Positions 27,101-34,868 of a stretch of 57,920 bases of DNA are shown piece by piece; the stretch's first letter is position 1, and each line of letters begins with the position of its first letter. A program made the position numbers and the translations under genes. Under the pieces are notes generated by a model, which was not told where the DNA came from, did not search any database, and worked only from the letters and a program-made list of their open reading frames with translations. This DNA is from Streptomyces mayonensis (GTDB taxonomy: Bacteria > Actinomycetota > Actinomycetes > Streptomycetales > Streptomycetaceae). The DNA is taken from the NCBI RefSeq assembly GCF_018982965.1, contig NZ_JACBYP010000046.1:1-57920 (forward strand). The letters run 5' to 3'.

Positions 27101-28829
27101 CCGTCAGTTCGGCGCGGCTCTCCGCGCCGGCCGCCTCGCGCGCTTGCTCGGTGGCCCGGCGGGCGGCCTCGCGGGCGGTGTCCCAGGCGGCGACGGTCGT
27201 CTTCTCGGCGTCGCTGGCGGCGAGGGCGGCGCGTGCGGGGTCGGCGTCGGGTGCGCTGTCGTCGAGCCAGCCGGCGCGGACGGCCTCGGCGGTCTCCTGC
27301 TCCACCTCGGTGAGGCGCTGGCGCAGGTGCCCGGCCTCGCTGCGGGCGCGTTGGGCCTCGGTGGCGGCGGACGTGGAGTCGCGGTGGGCGGCGTCGCTGA
27401 CCTCCTGGAGCGCGGCGGAGCGCTCCTCCTCCTCGTTGGCGTGGTGTTCGGCCCGGCCGGCCGCCGCGTGCAGGGCGCGGACGAGTGCGACGGCCGCCTC
27501 GGTGCGGGCGGCGAGCGCGGGGGCCGCGTCCCGTTCGGCCTCGCGGATGGCGGCGGAGACACGGGCGACGCGGTCGGCGGCGGCGCGGTGGCGCAGGACG
27601 GCCTCGGCGGCCTGCCAGGCGGAGTGCAGGGTGCGGGCCTCGGCGAGTTCGCGCTTCTGGGCGGCGGCGGTCTTCTCGGCGCCGGTCAGGGCCAGTGAGG
27701 CGTGCCGGTAGGCGAGTTCGGCGGCCACGAGGGCGCTGCGGTCCCGGGCCGACTCGGCGTGGGTGACGGCGTAGGCGGCCGCGGTCACCCGCTGGGCGAG
27801 GTCACCGGCCCGCAGCCGCTCCTGGGCGCCGCGGGCGGAGAGCCGGCGGGCGAGGGTCCTGGTGCGGCGTTCGGCTGCGGTGTGGATGTCCCGTGCCCGG
27901 GTGCGGGCGTCGGTGGCCTCGACGATCCGGCCGAGGAGGTCGACGGACCCGGCGGTGAAGTCGCGTTCGGCGATGAGTTCGGCCCGGCGGCCGAGCTTGT
28001 TGCCGAAGCCGCTGACGAGGTCGGCGAGTCCGTCGGTGTCGCGGGTGTCGGTGACGGCGCGCAGCAGCAGGTCGGTGAAGTCGGAGTCCTTCTTGACCGC
28101 GAAGAGACCGGCGGCCTCGCCCTCGTCGGCGTTCATCTCGCGCTGGTAGCGGAAGAGTTCGGGGTCGAGGCCGAGGTCGCCGAGGTGCTCGATCCACCGG
28201 TCGTGGATCTCCTCCCAGTGCACCTCCAGGTGCGGATAGGCCTTGCCCGCCTCGGTGATGGCGTCCCGGAAGCCCTTCATGGTGCGCCGCCTGCCCTGCG
28301 CGCCGGAGACGCCCTCGACTGGCGGGCGTACGGCGGTGGCCTCGGCGACGGGCAGGTTGTCCAGGGTCAGTCCGGGTCCCGGCCGGAAGGAGTACCAGGC
28401 CTCGGCGAACTTGCGGGGGTCGCCGGAGACCTGCCGTCCGCGCCATTCGCTGACCTTGCCGACGACGACGCACTCGCCGGTCTGCACGTGCTGCCACTCC
28501 AGCGCCACGTGTCCGCAGTCGTCGGCGAGCAGGAACTTGCGCAGCACGCCGGAGCTGGCGCCGCCCAGGGTGTTGCGGTGGCCCGGCAGCATCACCGAGA
28601 AGATCAGCTTGAGCAGGACGGACTTGCCGCCGCCGTTCTCCAGGAAGAGCACGCCCGCGGGTGCGGGGCGGCGCGGCGGGCCGACCGGCTCCTCCTCGAA
28701 GAACTCCGCCTGCGTGGGGGCGGGGTCGGGCACGGCCTCGCCCACCCCGCGCAGGTCAAGCACGGTGTCGGCGTAGCGCGCACCGGCGGGTCCGATGGAG
28801 TAGAGGCGGACCCGGGACAGCTCGTACAT
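24168..28829 (-). CDS. SMC-like ATPase of a condensin-type (MukB/MksB/JetC-like) complex
   Basis: A 1,553-aa protein with split ABC ATPase halves at the two ends and about 1,100 residues of Ala/Glu/Arg-rich coiled coil interrupted near the middle (about 640-790) by a globular hinge-like insert. The N-terminal Walker A is LENGGGKSVLLKL (64-70 core). The C-terminal half has the signature FSGGQ (1413-1417) and Walker B LFLDNPIG (D1451), where canonical SMCs have Asp-Glu; here it is Asp-Asn. Upstream on the same strand are a small winged-helix protein and a kleisin-like protein, the MukEF/JetAB arrangement. Such complexes extrude DNA loops in chromosome organisation or, with a JetD nuclease, restrict plasmids. 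The ATG at 28829 has GAGAG upstream. The family name is inferred from architecture and neighbours. Confidence 0.85.
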   Translation of the reverse strand: MYELSRVRLYSIGPAGARYADTVLDLRGVGEAVPDPAPTQAEFFEEEPVGPPRRPAPAGVLFLENGGGKSVLLKLIFSVMLPGHRNTLGGASSGVLRKFLLADDCGHVALEWQHVQTGECVVVGKVSEWRGRQVSGDPRKFAEAWYSFRPGPGLTLDNLPVAEATAVRPPVEGVSGAQGRRRTMKGFRDAITEAGKAYPHLEVHWEEIHDRWIEHLGDLGLDPELFRYQREMNADEGEAAGLFAVKKDSDFTDLLLRAVTDTRDTDGLADLVSGFGNKLGRRAELIAERDFTAGSVDLLGRIVEATDARTRARDIHTAAERRTRTLARRLSARGAQERLRAGDLAQRVTAAAYAVTHAESARDRSALVAAELAYRHASLALTGAEKTAAAQKRELAEARTLHSAWQAAEAVLRHRAAADRVARVSAAIREAERDAAPALAARTEAAVALVRALHAAAGRAEHHANEEEERSAALQEVSDAAHRDSTSAATEAQRARSEAGHLRQRLTEVEQETAEAVRAGWLDDSAPDADPARAALAASDAEKTTVAAWDTAREAARRATEQAREAAGAESRAELTAARAADAATAAERAHEAERRTAEALAAEDRLAELLGLAAGTRAGIPQPRQEADRDRAAVPGAAEGALAPEELDRFADELRELLDDTVSSAERQLFDLRTAAADDSRILGALGDGGLLPPGPDVLATVEFLGEHGIPALPGWRYLAQAVDPADHARVLAARPELVDGVIITDPDSHTRAREVLGDAALLPRSAVAVGTAAALLAPTPATGTGTGDVFLVPPNPAMHDEHAADEERHALRARATSRDEEIRTLAARLGKDRELAARLASWRTGCPAGRLAELARSAEEARAFAEETEAELTEARTARAEADEGAAEAVHLRDERQEAAQKARRAADALAGLAFRLRERAGWQAKVRELADEGAEAETRAQACLDRARAADEDRRAAQRAADDARRTARALRAERSEIAGAPDDVPEEAPGDSAGTPKAPLPDLREAYRAASQVYEKVGVGADLRAEQARAESDESAARAELDRLSNKVRTRAGQLLQSPDGSDGPSRQAAAARAEELVQLLETRMSSASEQLGRLRGEAERHAPEDGDAHTDLPEELLPRDAEHAQTLLRTATAELSSRTEALARAREAHAELLDAHRAAEDAAGGFDETAAMLRDMLREHAPEEEPEEPEPHPAGLEEARHFAAEARRSLRGCAADLSAAEAAVREASDVLVRHANSTRFEQVRTPARQQIRELPASALPEHAAKWADAFAPRLRVLTDELAQLERNRDSIVDRLRGLVESALATLRSAQRLSRLPEGLGEWSGQEFLRIRFEEPDQATLTERLGEVVDDATRAAVKKNSDLRRDGMSLLLRGVAAALQPKGVAVEILKPDAVLRAERVPVGQMGDVFSGGQLLTAAIALYCTMAALRSNDRGRDRHRHAGTLFLDNPIGRANATYLLELQRAVSDALGVQLLYTTGLFDTTALAEFPLVIRLRNDADLRAGLKYISVEEHLRPGLPQPAPAPEGEGEAVHSEITATRMFKRPTQSPA

Positions 28830-28909
28830 GGCGGACTCTCGTAAGTCTTCGGGAAGTCGGGAGGTGGGGGATGCGGGACGGGTGGGGCGGGTGCAGGGCG
28901 GGCGCGGGG

Positions 28910-29791
28910 TCAGGAGGAGTGGAACGGCAGTCCGGCGTCGGCCACCAGCTCCAGGTCCTCGGTGTCCTCGGCGGGCAGCAGCGTCGCGGTGCCGTCGGTG
29001 ACGGGGACGACGCCGAGGTCAAGCAGCTCGGCCATGGCCGCGCTGCCCGCCATGTCGCGCACCTGGAGCTGGTAGCGGGCGGTGGTGCGGTAGGTGCCGC
29101 CGTGGTCGTCGCCGGTGCGCTGGAGGAAGCCGGACTCGGTGAGGAAGGCGGCGGCCTTGCCGACGATGCCGGTGGTGGACCCGGGGAGCCGGCGGGCGTC
29201 CTTGGTGGCGCCGGTGGCGCTGCGGCGGGCCCAGATCCGCCAGGCGGCCTCCAGTCCCGGGGCGTCGGTGGCCGGGTCGGTGTTCTCGCCCTGCTCGCCG
29301 GCCCTCTCCTCCAGCCGTCGGCAGGCCTGGCGGACGAAGGCGTCCACACCGTTGACCGTGACGCGGCCGATGTAGCCGTCGTCGGCGAGGTCCTCGGGGC
29401 GCGGGTAGGCCATGGCGGCGACGGCGAGGTGGGCGAGGCCGTGCAGGAAGCGGTCGCCGGAGTCGGTGGCGGCGCGACGGGCGTAGTCGCCCATGCGGAC
29501 GGCGAACACCGAGTCCTCGGCGGCGGTGACGGCCATCCCCGCGCGCGGGGACACCTCCAGGACGACCAGGCCGAGCCCGGCGGCCACGGCGTCGGCGAGG
29601 CGGGCGAAGGGCGGGTCCTCGCGGTACCGGCGCAGCAGGTCGGAGTACTCCTGGTCGCGTGCGGGCAGCAGCTTGGGCTGGAGGCCGAAGGCGACGAGCC
29701 GCGCCGCGTCGGCGGCGTCGGCGGGCGTGACGGCCGCGGTGGGCGGCGCGGCACCCGCCTCCGCTTCGCTCCGGTCGACGTGCTCGGTCAC
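28910..29791 (-). CDS. Small condensin subunit (MukE/MksE/JetB-like)
   Basis: A 293-aa soluble protein between the kleisin-like and SMC-like genes. It has no signal or membrane segment, and the predicted mixed helices with short strands fit two winged-helix domains (about 40-160 and about 185-280; the second includes GIVGKAAAFLTESGFLQRTGDDHGGTYRTTARYQ-type wing, 206-240). Proteins in this position bind the kleisin and DNA and regulate the SMC heads. The GTG at 29791 has AAGGAG 8 bp upstream. The assignment rests mainly on gene order and size; primary sequence resemblance to known MksE/JetB is weak by eye. Confidence 0.75.
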   Translation of the reverse strand: MTEHVDRSEAEAGAAPPTAAVTPADAADAARLVAFGLQPKLLPARDQEYSDLLRRYREDPPFARLADAVAAGLGLVVLEVSPRAGMAVTAAEDSVFAVRMGDYARRAATDSGDRFLHGLAHLAVAAMAYPRPEDLADDGYIGRVTVNGVDAFVRQACRRLEERAGEQGENTDPATDAPGLEAAWRIWARRSATGATKDARRLPGSTTGIVGKAAAFLTESGFLQRTGDDHGGTYRTTARYQLQVRDMAGSAAMAELLDLGVVPVTDGTATLLPAEDTEDLELVADAGLPFHSS

Positions 29792-29836
29792 GGTCGGTAC
29801 TCCTTGCTCCGCTGCTGCTGGTGCTCGTGCTCGGGT

Positions 29837-29890
29837 TGGTACTGGTGCCTGTACTGGTCGTGGTGCCTGTGCTGATGGTGGTGCCGGCGG
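29837..29890. repeat. Three 18-bp imperfect repeats in the condensin operon
   Basis: TGGTACTGGTGCCTGTAC, TGGTCGTGGTGCCTGTGC and TGATGGTGGTGCCGGCGG lie in tandem (29837, 29855, 29873) within the 151-bp gap between the kleisin-like stop and the ribosome site of the next gene. The non-coding gap is strongly T/G-biased on the plus strand. Confidence 0.75.
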
Positions 29891-29942
29891 GTGCGGGCGT
29901 TGGCTCGGTCGGCTCGGGCGTGGGTGCGGTGGTGCGGGCCCG

Positions 29943-31469
29943 TCATGCCGCCTCCGTCCGGTCGGCGGCCATGCCCGCGGCGTCCAGCAGGGCCGTGCCG
30001 ACGATCAGGTCGGCGCCGCCGAACTCGGGGTCGTCCAGCTCGGTGCCGTCGTCCACGGCGAAGAGCAGCTTCGGCTCGCCCTGCCGGTAGGCGGTGCCGA
30101 CGGGCGGGCTGGCGGCGTGGACGGCCAGCAGCGCGACGAGGTACGGCAGGTCGGGATCCTGGGCGCGGGCGTCGGCCAGAAGCCCGGAAAGCCGGCGGGG
30201 GGCGTCGTGCGGCAGGTCGAGCAGCTCCGTGGCGGCGGCCAGCTGCTCCTCGCTGAAGCGGCTGTCGTCCGGGGTGGCGATCAGGTCGGGTTCCGGCATC
30301 TCGGCGCCCAGGTGCTCCCGCTCCGCGGGCGGCGTCAGGAGGATGTCGACGAGGTCGCCGACGCGGACGGAGACGGGCGTGCGCAGGCCCGTGCCGCGGG
30401 CGAAGAAGGCGTCGGTGACGCGGAGGGCGCCCTCCAGGGGCAGCGGCAGGACGGGGGCGACGAGGTGTCCGTACAGGTCGAGGCCCGAGGTGGTCAGGGG
30501 GGTGGCGAAGGCCTGCCGGTCCTGTTCCGCGCGGAAGAGCGGGCCGGCCTCCAGGAGGCGGGACTGGAGCTGGGTGTGGCGCCGGATGCAGTCCTTGACG
30601 ATGTCGACCAGCTCGGCGGCGCGGCGCTTGTGCTCGGGGTCCTCGGTCTCGTCCCGGGCCTTGCGGATGTTGGTGAGGATCGCGTTCTCGTGCCGGTACC
30701 GGTCGGCGACGTGGTCGAGGGCCTCGGCGATCATGTCGGGGACGGCGCTGAGCCAGTCCACCGCGCGGACGTTGCGCCGGGTGGCGTCGAGGGCGCGGCG
30801 GAGGGTCTCCGAGTACTGCACGGTCCGGTAGCGGGCCTGTTCGGCGGCGAGTTGGGCGTCGGCGAGGCGGCCCCGGCTGATCAGCACCTCCAGCTTGACC
30901 TCGGCGGCGATCTGGGCGCTGGTGACGTCGGTGTCCAGGGCGCCGACGAGGACGTTGACCGCCTCGTCGGTGGTGCGCAGGTAGACGGTGCCGCCGGGGG
31001 CGGGGACCTCCTCCAGGAGCTTGAAGTCGTAGTCGCGGCGGACGTAGCTGCCGTCCGGTCCGAAGGTGCCGTACACCGCGCGGAAGCCGCGGTCGACGCT
31101 GCCGACGTTGATCAGGTTCTCCAGGACCCAGCGGGCCACGCGCTCGTGCTCGGCGGCGGGGCGGCGCGGGGCCTGGGCGGCGACGCGCGGAATGAGCCTG
31201 GCCACTGTCTGGTCGTGGTCGGCACCCGTGTCGAAGTCCATGTTCAGCGTGACGAGGTCGATGGCGGCGAGGGCGACCTCTGCCATGCCGTACACCGAGT
31301 ACTCGCCCGCGAGGTTGGCCTTGCGGGCGTCGAGGTCGTGCAGCGGCGCCGTGCAGGCGAGCGCGCGCAGCCGGCGCGCCAGCCCCTCGTCGGCGGCCGG
31401 GCCCGGTGCGGGGCGCGGCCCCGCGCTGAGCTGGGGCGGAACGCGGTCCGTCGATGCAGGCGAAGTCAC
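29943..31469 (-). CDS. Kleisin-like subunit (MukF/MksF/JetA-like)
   Basis: First gene of the operon, 508 aa. An N-terminal mostly helical and winged-helix region (about 15-110) is followed by TVYLRTTDEAVNVLVGAL (about 150) and a long helical stretch (about 165-290) of the pattern seen in JetA/MksF proteins (AAEVKLEVLISRGRLADAQLAAEQAR, in part). A mixed C-terminal domain follows (about 330-500). It would bridge the SMC heads and bind the small subunit. The GTG at 31469 may be read from a leaderless or short-leader RNA: TAGTCT lies about 7 bp before it on the minus strand. ATG 31499 is the alternative start. Role inferred from architecture. Confidence 0.78.
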   Translation of the reverse strand: MTSPASTDRVPPQLSAGPRPAPGPAADEGLARRLRALACTAPLHDLDARKANLAGEYSVYGMAEVALAAIDLVTLNMDFDTGADHDQTVARLIPRVAAQAPRRPAAEHERVARWVLENLINVGSVDRGFRAVYGTFGPDGSYVRRDYDFKLLEEVPAPGGTVYLRTTDEAVNVLVGALDTDVTSAQIAAEVKLEVLISRGRLADAQLAAEQARYRTVQYSETLRRALDATRRNVRAVDWLSAVPDMIAEALDHVADRYRHENAILTNIRKARDETEDPEHKRRAAELVDIVKDCIRRHTQLQSRLLEAGPLFRAEQDRQAFATPLTTSGLDLYGHLVAPVLPLPLEGALRVTDAFFARGTGLRTPVSVRVGDLVDILLTPPAEREHLGAEMPEPDLIATPDDSRFSEEQLAAATELLDLPHDAPRRLSGLLADARAQDPDLPYLVALLAVHAASPPVGTAYRQGEPKLLFAVDDGTELDDPEFGGADLIVGTALLDAAGMAADRTEAA

Positions 31470-31668
31470 GGTGCACAGACTAGGTCCTCGGTCTGACATC
31501 GACCCAAACGACGCAGATGGGCCCCTGGGCCCCAGGCCCCTCGCCTCCGGCAGGACGGGTGGCGTCCCGAAGGACGTAGCGACGTCCCACAGGACGGACG
31601 GCGTCCCGCAGGACGGACGGCGTCCGAGGACCCGCCCCGTCCTCCTCCGCCTCTACCGTCCTCCGCCC

Positions 31669-32364
31669 CTACCCGTCGTCGCCGACCCGCCGCAGGTACA
31701 CCTCGACGACCCGCTCGAGCGAGTCGTCGAGGTAGACCGCGAGCAGCCGTTCGGCCTTCTCGCGCTCGCCGTTCTGCAGGGTCTCGAGGAGCTCCGCGTT
31801 CCGTGCGATGTAGGGCTCGTGCAGGCGCCGCGGGTCGTCCACGACGTGGAAGGCGAGGCGCAGTTCGGCGAAGACACTGCGCATCAGCTCGTCGGTGCGC
31901 TCGCTCCCCGCGAGGGCCACCAGCTCGCGGTGGAAGTGGATGTTGGCCGTGCCCACGGCCTTCCAGTCGCCTTCGCGGGCCGAGCGCCGACCGTCCTCGA
32001 CCGCCTCGGCGAGTCCGTCCAGGGCGTACGGCGGCTCACCGAGGCCGCGGACGACGGCGCACTCGACGAGGGAGCGGGTGCGGTAGATGTCCTCGACGTC
32101 CTCGACGGTCAGCACCCGGACGAAGACGCCCCGGTTCAGTTCGTGGACGAGCAGGCGTTCGTGGGTGAGCAGCCGGAACGACTCGCGCAGGGTGTTGCGG
32201 GAGACGCCGAGCGCGCCGCCGATGCTGTCCTCCGACAGCCGGGTCCCGGGCGGGAAGTAGCCCTCGGCTATCCGGCTCCTGAGGATGTCCGACACCCGCT
32301 CGGCGGTGCTGGTGCGCCCGAGGAGGGCCCGGTCGTCCGCCAGTCCCGTCAACTGCTCTGCCAT
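31669..32364 (-). CDS. GntR-family regulator, FCD (FadR) subfamily
   Basis: 231 aa: N-terminal winged HTH (about 18-80; LSEDSIGGALGVSRNTLRESFRLL recognition region) and an all-helical FCD ligand domain (about 95-215) with the metal-binding pattern ExxxxH...H (NIHFHRELV, with a later His). FCD regulators sense small carboxylic acids. It is divergent from the MFS and DUF1445 genes, with a perfect inverted repeat between them, and so is their likely regulator. The ATG at 32364 has a weak ribosome site. Confidence 0.92.
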   Translation of the reverse strand: MAEQLTGLADDRALLGRTSTAERVSDILRSRIAEGYFPPGTRLSEDSIGGALGVSRNTLRESFRLLTHERLLVHELNRGVFVRVLTVEDVEDIYRTRSLVECAVVRGLGEPPYALDGLAEAVEDGRRSAREGDWKAVGTANIHFHRELVALAGSERTDELMRSVFAELRLAFHVVDDPRRLHEPYIARNAELLETLQNGEREKAERLLAVYLDDSLERVVEVYLRRVGDDG

Positions 32365-32413
32365 GCCCGGAATTCAATCGCAGATACCAGAACGAAACAA
32401 CAGGGGTATTGAG

Positions 32414-32430
32414 GGATCGTTGAACGATCC
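32414..32430. promoter_or_regulatory. Perfect inverted repeat, likely GntR operator
   Basis: GGATCGTT-G-AACGATCC is an 8+1+8 perfect palindrome in the 181-bp divergent promoter region, 50 bp from the regulator start and 115 bp from the transporter start. Size and position fit an FCD-type GntR operator. Binding is inferred. Confidence 0.65.
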
Positions 32431-32545
32431 TCTACCGTGCCTTCAGGTGCCCGCTCCGGCGGCCGCTCCGATCGTCGCGCCGCCGCCGCACCGCACCGCC
32501 CGGATCACTCGACAAGCACCCTCCGTCCTCCCTTGCGAGGTGCCC

Positions 32546-33874
32546 ATGAGTACCACCCCTCCACCCTCCCCGCCGCGGTCCCTCTCGTCCGGGATCCGTC
32601 CCGGCGCGGGCGAACAGGCCGTTGACGACGGCCCGTTCGGCTGGCTGCGCGCGCTCGGCCCGCGGGGCCGCCGTGCCTTCGGCGGCGCGTTCGGCGGCTA
32701 CGCCCTGGACTCCTACGACTACTTCACGCTGCCGCTGACCATGGTGGCGCTGGCCGCGTACTTCGGCCTGGACAGCGGCCAGACCGGCCTGCTCACGACT
32801 GTCACGCTGGTCGTCTCGGCGGTCGGCGGCGCCCTCGCGGGCGTCCTCGCGGACCGGATCGGCCGGGTCAGGGCCCTGCTGCTCACCGTGATCACCTACG
32901 CCGTCTTCACGGTGGCCTGCGGTTTCGCACCCAACTACGAGACGCTGCTGGTCTTCCGCGCGCTCCAGGGCCTCGGGTTCGGCGGCGAGTGGGCGGTCGG
33001 CGCGATCCTGGTCGCCGAGTACGCGAGCGCCAAGCACCGCGGGCGTACGCTCGGCGCGATCCAGAGCTCGTGGGCCGTCGGCTGGGCGCTCGCGGTGATC
33101 GTCTACACGCTGGTCTTCTCGCTCGCCGGTGACGACCTCGCCTGGCGCGTCATGTTCTGGACGGGCGCGCTGCCGGCGCTGCTGGTGGTGTGGGTACGGC
33201 GCAGCGTCCACGACGCGCCGAGGGCCACAGAGGTCCGCGAGAAGGGCGCCGGCAAGGGCTCGTTCGCGGCGATCTTCCGGCCGGACACGGCGGACTCCCC
33301 CGGCCTGCTGCGCGTCACGCTCTTCGCGAGTCTGCTCTCCACCGGCGTCCAGGGCGGCTACTACACCCTCGCCACCTGGGTGCCGACCTATCTCAAGGAC
33401 GAGCGGGCCCTGTCGGTCGTCGGCACGGGCGGCTATCTGACGTTCCTCATCTCGGGCGCCTTCGTGGGCTACCTCACCGGCGGTTATCTCACCGACGTAC
33501 TGGGCCGCAAGCGCAACATCTGGCTCTTCGCGCTGCTGTCGGCCCTCTGCATCCTGGCCTACGCGAACATCCCGAGCGGCGCCAACACCCTGCTCCTGGT
33601 GCTCGGTTTCCCGCTGGGCTTCTGCATGTCGGCCATCTTCAGCGGCTTCGGCTCGTATCTGAGCGAGCTGTACCCGACGGCGGTGCGGGGCGCGGGCCAG
33701 GGCTTCACGTACAACACGGGACGCGCCGTGGGTGCCGTCTTCCCGACCACGGTCGGTTTCCTGGCCGACAGCTGGGGCGTGGGCGGTGCGCTGGTCTTCG
33801 GCGCCATCGGCTACGGCATCGCGGCGCTGGCCCTGCTGTGGCTGCCGGAGACACGCGGGAAGGAACTGGCATGA
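32546..33874 (+). CDS. MFS transporter, metabolite:H+ symporter-like
   Basis: A 442-aa inner-membrane permease with about 12 hydrophobic helices in two bundles. The MFS signature between helices 2 and 3 is visible as GVLADRIGRVRAL (about 99-111), and GYLTDVLGRKRN marks the matching loop in the second half. GLGFGGEWAVGAIL is typical of the sugar/organic-acid symporter branch (MHS/sialate-like). The ATG at 32546 has GCGAGG upstream. It overlaps the hydro-lyase gene by ATGA, so uptake and first metabolic step are coupled. The substrate is probably a small hydroxy or amino acid; not determinable here. Confidence 0.9.
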   Translation: MSTTPPPSPPRSLSSGIRPGAGEQAVDDGPFGWLRALGPRGRRAFGGAFGGYALDSYDYFTLPLTMVALAAYFGLDSGQTGLLTTVTLVVSAVGGALAGVLADRIGRVRALLLTVITYAVFTVACGFAPNYETLLVFRALQGLGFGGEWAVGAILVAEYASAKHRGRTLGAIQSSWAVGWALAVIVYTLVFSLAGDDLAWRVMFWTGALPALLVVWVRRSVHDAPRATEVREKGAGKGSFAAIFRPDTADSPGLLRVTLFASLLSTGVQGGYYTLATWVPTYLKDERALSVVGTGGYLTFLISGAFVGYLTGGYLTDVLGRKRNIWLFALLSALCILAYANIPSGANTLLLVLGFPLGFCMSAIFSGFGSYLSELYPTAVRGAGQGFTYNTGRAVGAVFPTTVGFLADSWGVGGALVFGAIGYGIAALALLWLPETRGKELA

Positions 33875-34704
33875 CAGGCTCGCGCCCCGTGTCCTGCGAC
33901 CGGCCGGTCGCCCTCGTCGACGAGCACGCGCGCGCGTGGAGCCCGAAAGCGGCCCGCTCCCGTTTCCGGGAGGGGCTGGCGGGCCCCACGGCCGGGGTCG
34001 CGGCCGGCCACACCCAGGCCAACCTGATCTCGGTGCCCGCCGACTGGGCGTACGAGATGCTGCTGTTCTGCACCCGCAACCCGCAGCCGTGCCCGGTGCT
34101 CGACGTCACGGACGCCGGGTCCTGGACCACGGTGCTCGCCGACGGCGCGGACCTGCGCACCGACCTGCCCCGCTACCGGGTGTGGCGGGACGGCGTACTG
34201 GTGGACGAGCCGGCCGACGTGCGGGGGCACTGGCGGGACGACCTGGTGACGTTCCTGATCGGGTGCAGTTTCACCTTCGAGTGGGCGCTGGGCGCGGCCG
34301 GTGTGCCGGTCCGTCACGTCGATCAGGGCCGCAACGTCCCGATGTACGTCACCACCCGGCAGTGCCGCCCGGCCGGCCGGCTGCGCGGGCCCATGGTGGT
34401 GTCCATGCGTCCGGTGCCGCCCGCGCACCTGGAGGCGGCCATCCGCGAGACCAGCCTGCTGCCCGCGGTGCACGGCGGTCCGGTGCACTGCGGCACGCCG
34501 TCGACGCTAGGCATCGGCGATCTGGGCCGGCCGGACTTCGGCGACGCGGTGGACACCGAGCCGGGGGACATCCCCGTGTTCTGGGCCTGCGGGGTCACTC
34601 CGCAGGCGGCGGTCATGGCGTCCCGTCCGCCCTTCGCCCTCACCCACGCGCCGGGGCAGATGTTCCTCACCGATGCCCGGGACGAGCAGTACCGGATCGT
34701 CTGA
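33871..34704 (+). CDS. DUF1445 putative hydro-lyase (YcsI/D-glutamate-cyclase-like)
   Basis: 277 aa, full family length, containing the DUF1445 hallmarks GHTQANLISVP (about 47-57), FLIGCSFTFEWAL (about 129-141) and RNVPMYVTTRQC (about 152-163). Members are called putative hydro-lyases; mammalian relatives act as D-glutamate cyclases (5-oxo-D-proline). With an FCD regulator and a co-translated symporter it probably processes an imported small acid. Start ATG overlaps the transporter stop. Specific reaction unknown. Confidence 0.9.
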   Translation: MTGSRPVSCDRPVALVDEHARAWSPKAARSRFREGLAGPTAGVAAGHTQANLISVPADWAYEMLLFCTRNPQPCPVLDVTDAGSWTTVLADGADLRTDLPRYRVWRDGVLVDEPADVRGHWRDDLVTFLIGCSFTFEWALGAAGVPVRHVDQGRNVPMYVTTRQCRPAGRLRGPMVVSMRPVPPAHLEAAIRETSLLPAVHGGPVHCGTPSTLGIGDLGRPDFGDAVDTEPGDIPVFWACGVTPQAAVMASRPPFALTHAPGQMFLTDARDEQYRIV

Positions 34705-34788
34705 CGCGGACTGCGGGGCCGTGGGCGACGCGAACTGCGGGGGGCCGTGAGCGATGCGGGCTGCGGGGGCCGTGAGCGGCGCGAACGG
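34703..34788. repeat. Degenerate 25-bp tandem repeat after the hydro-lyase gene
   Basis: About 3.5 copies of a unit like CGACGCGAACTGCGGGGGCCGTGAG (starting near 34703, 34726, 34752, 34777) begin within the stop codon region and fill the convergent gap. Confidence 0.65.
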
Positions 34789-34868
34789 TCCTGGTCCGGA
34801 TCATGAGCGGTCCTGTCCCGGACCAGGACGCGCCGCGCGCGCGGCCCCTGAGCCCTGCCGCCCCTGTC

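Noticed and set aside
24222..27698. Long plus-strand open frame (over 1,100 codons) opposite the SMC-like gene
   Set aside because: High GC at third positions leaves antisense frames open; composition is Gly/Ala/Val/Arg low-complexity, with no domain, and the minus strand has clear ATPase motifs.
24168..32364. Full Wadjet defence system
   Set aside because: No JetD-like TOPRIM nuclease gene occurs on either side; only a condensin-like trio can be supported.
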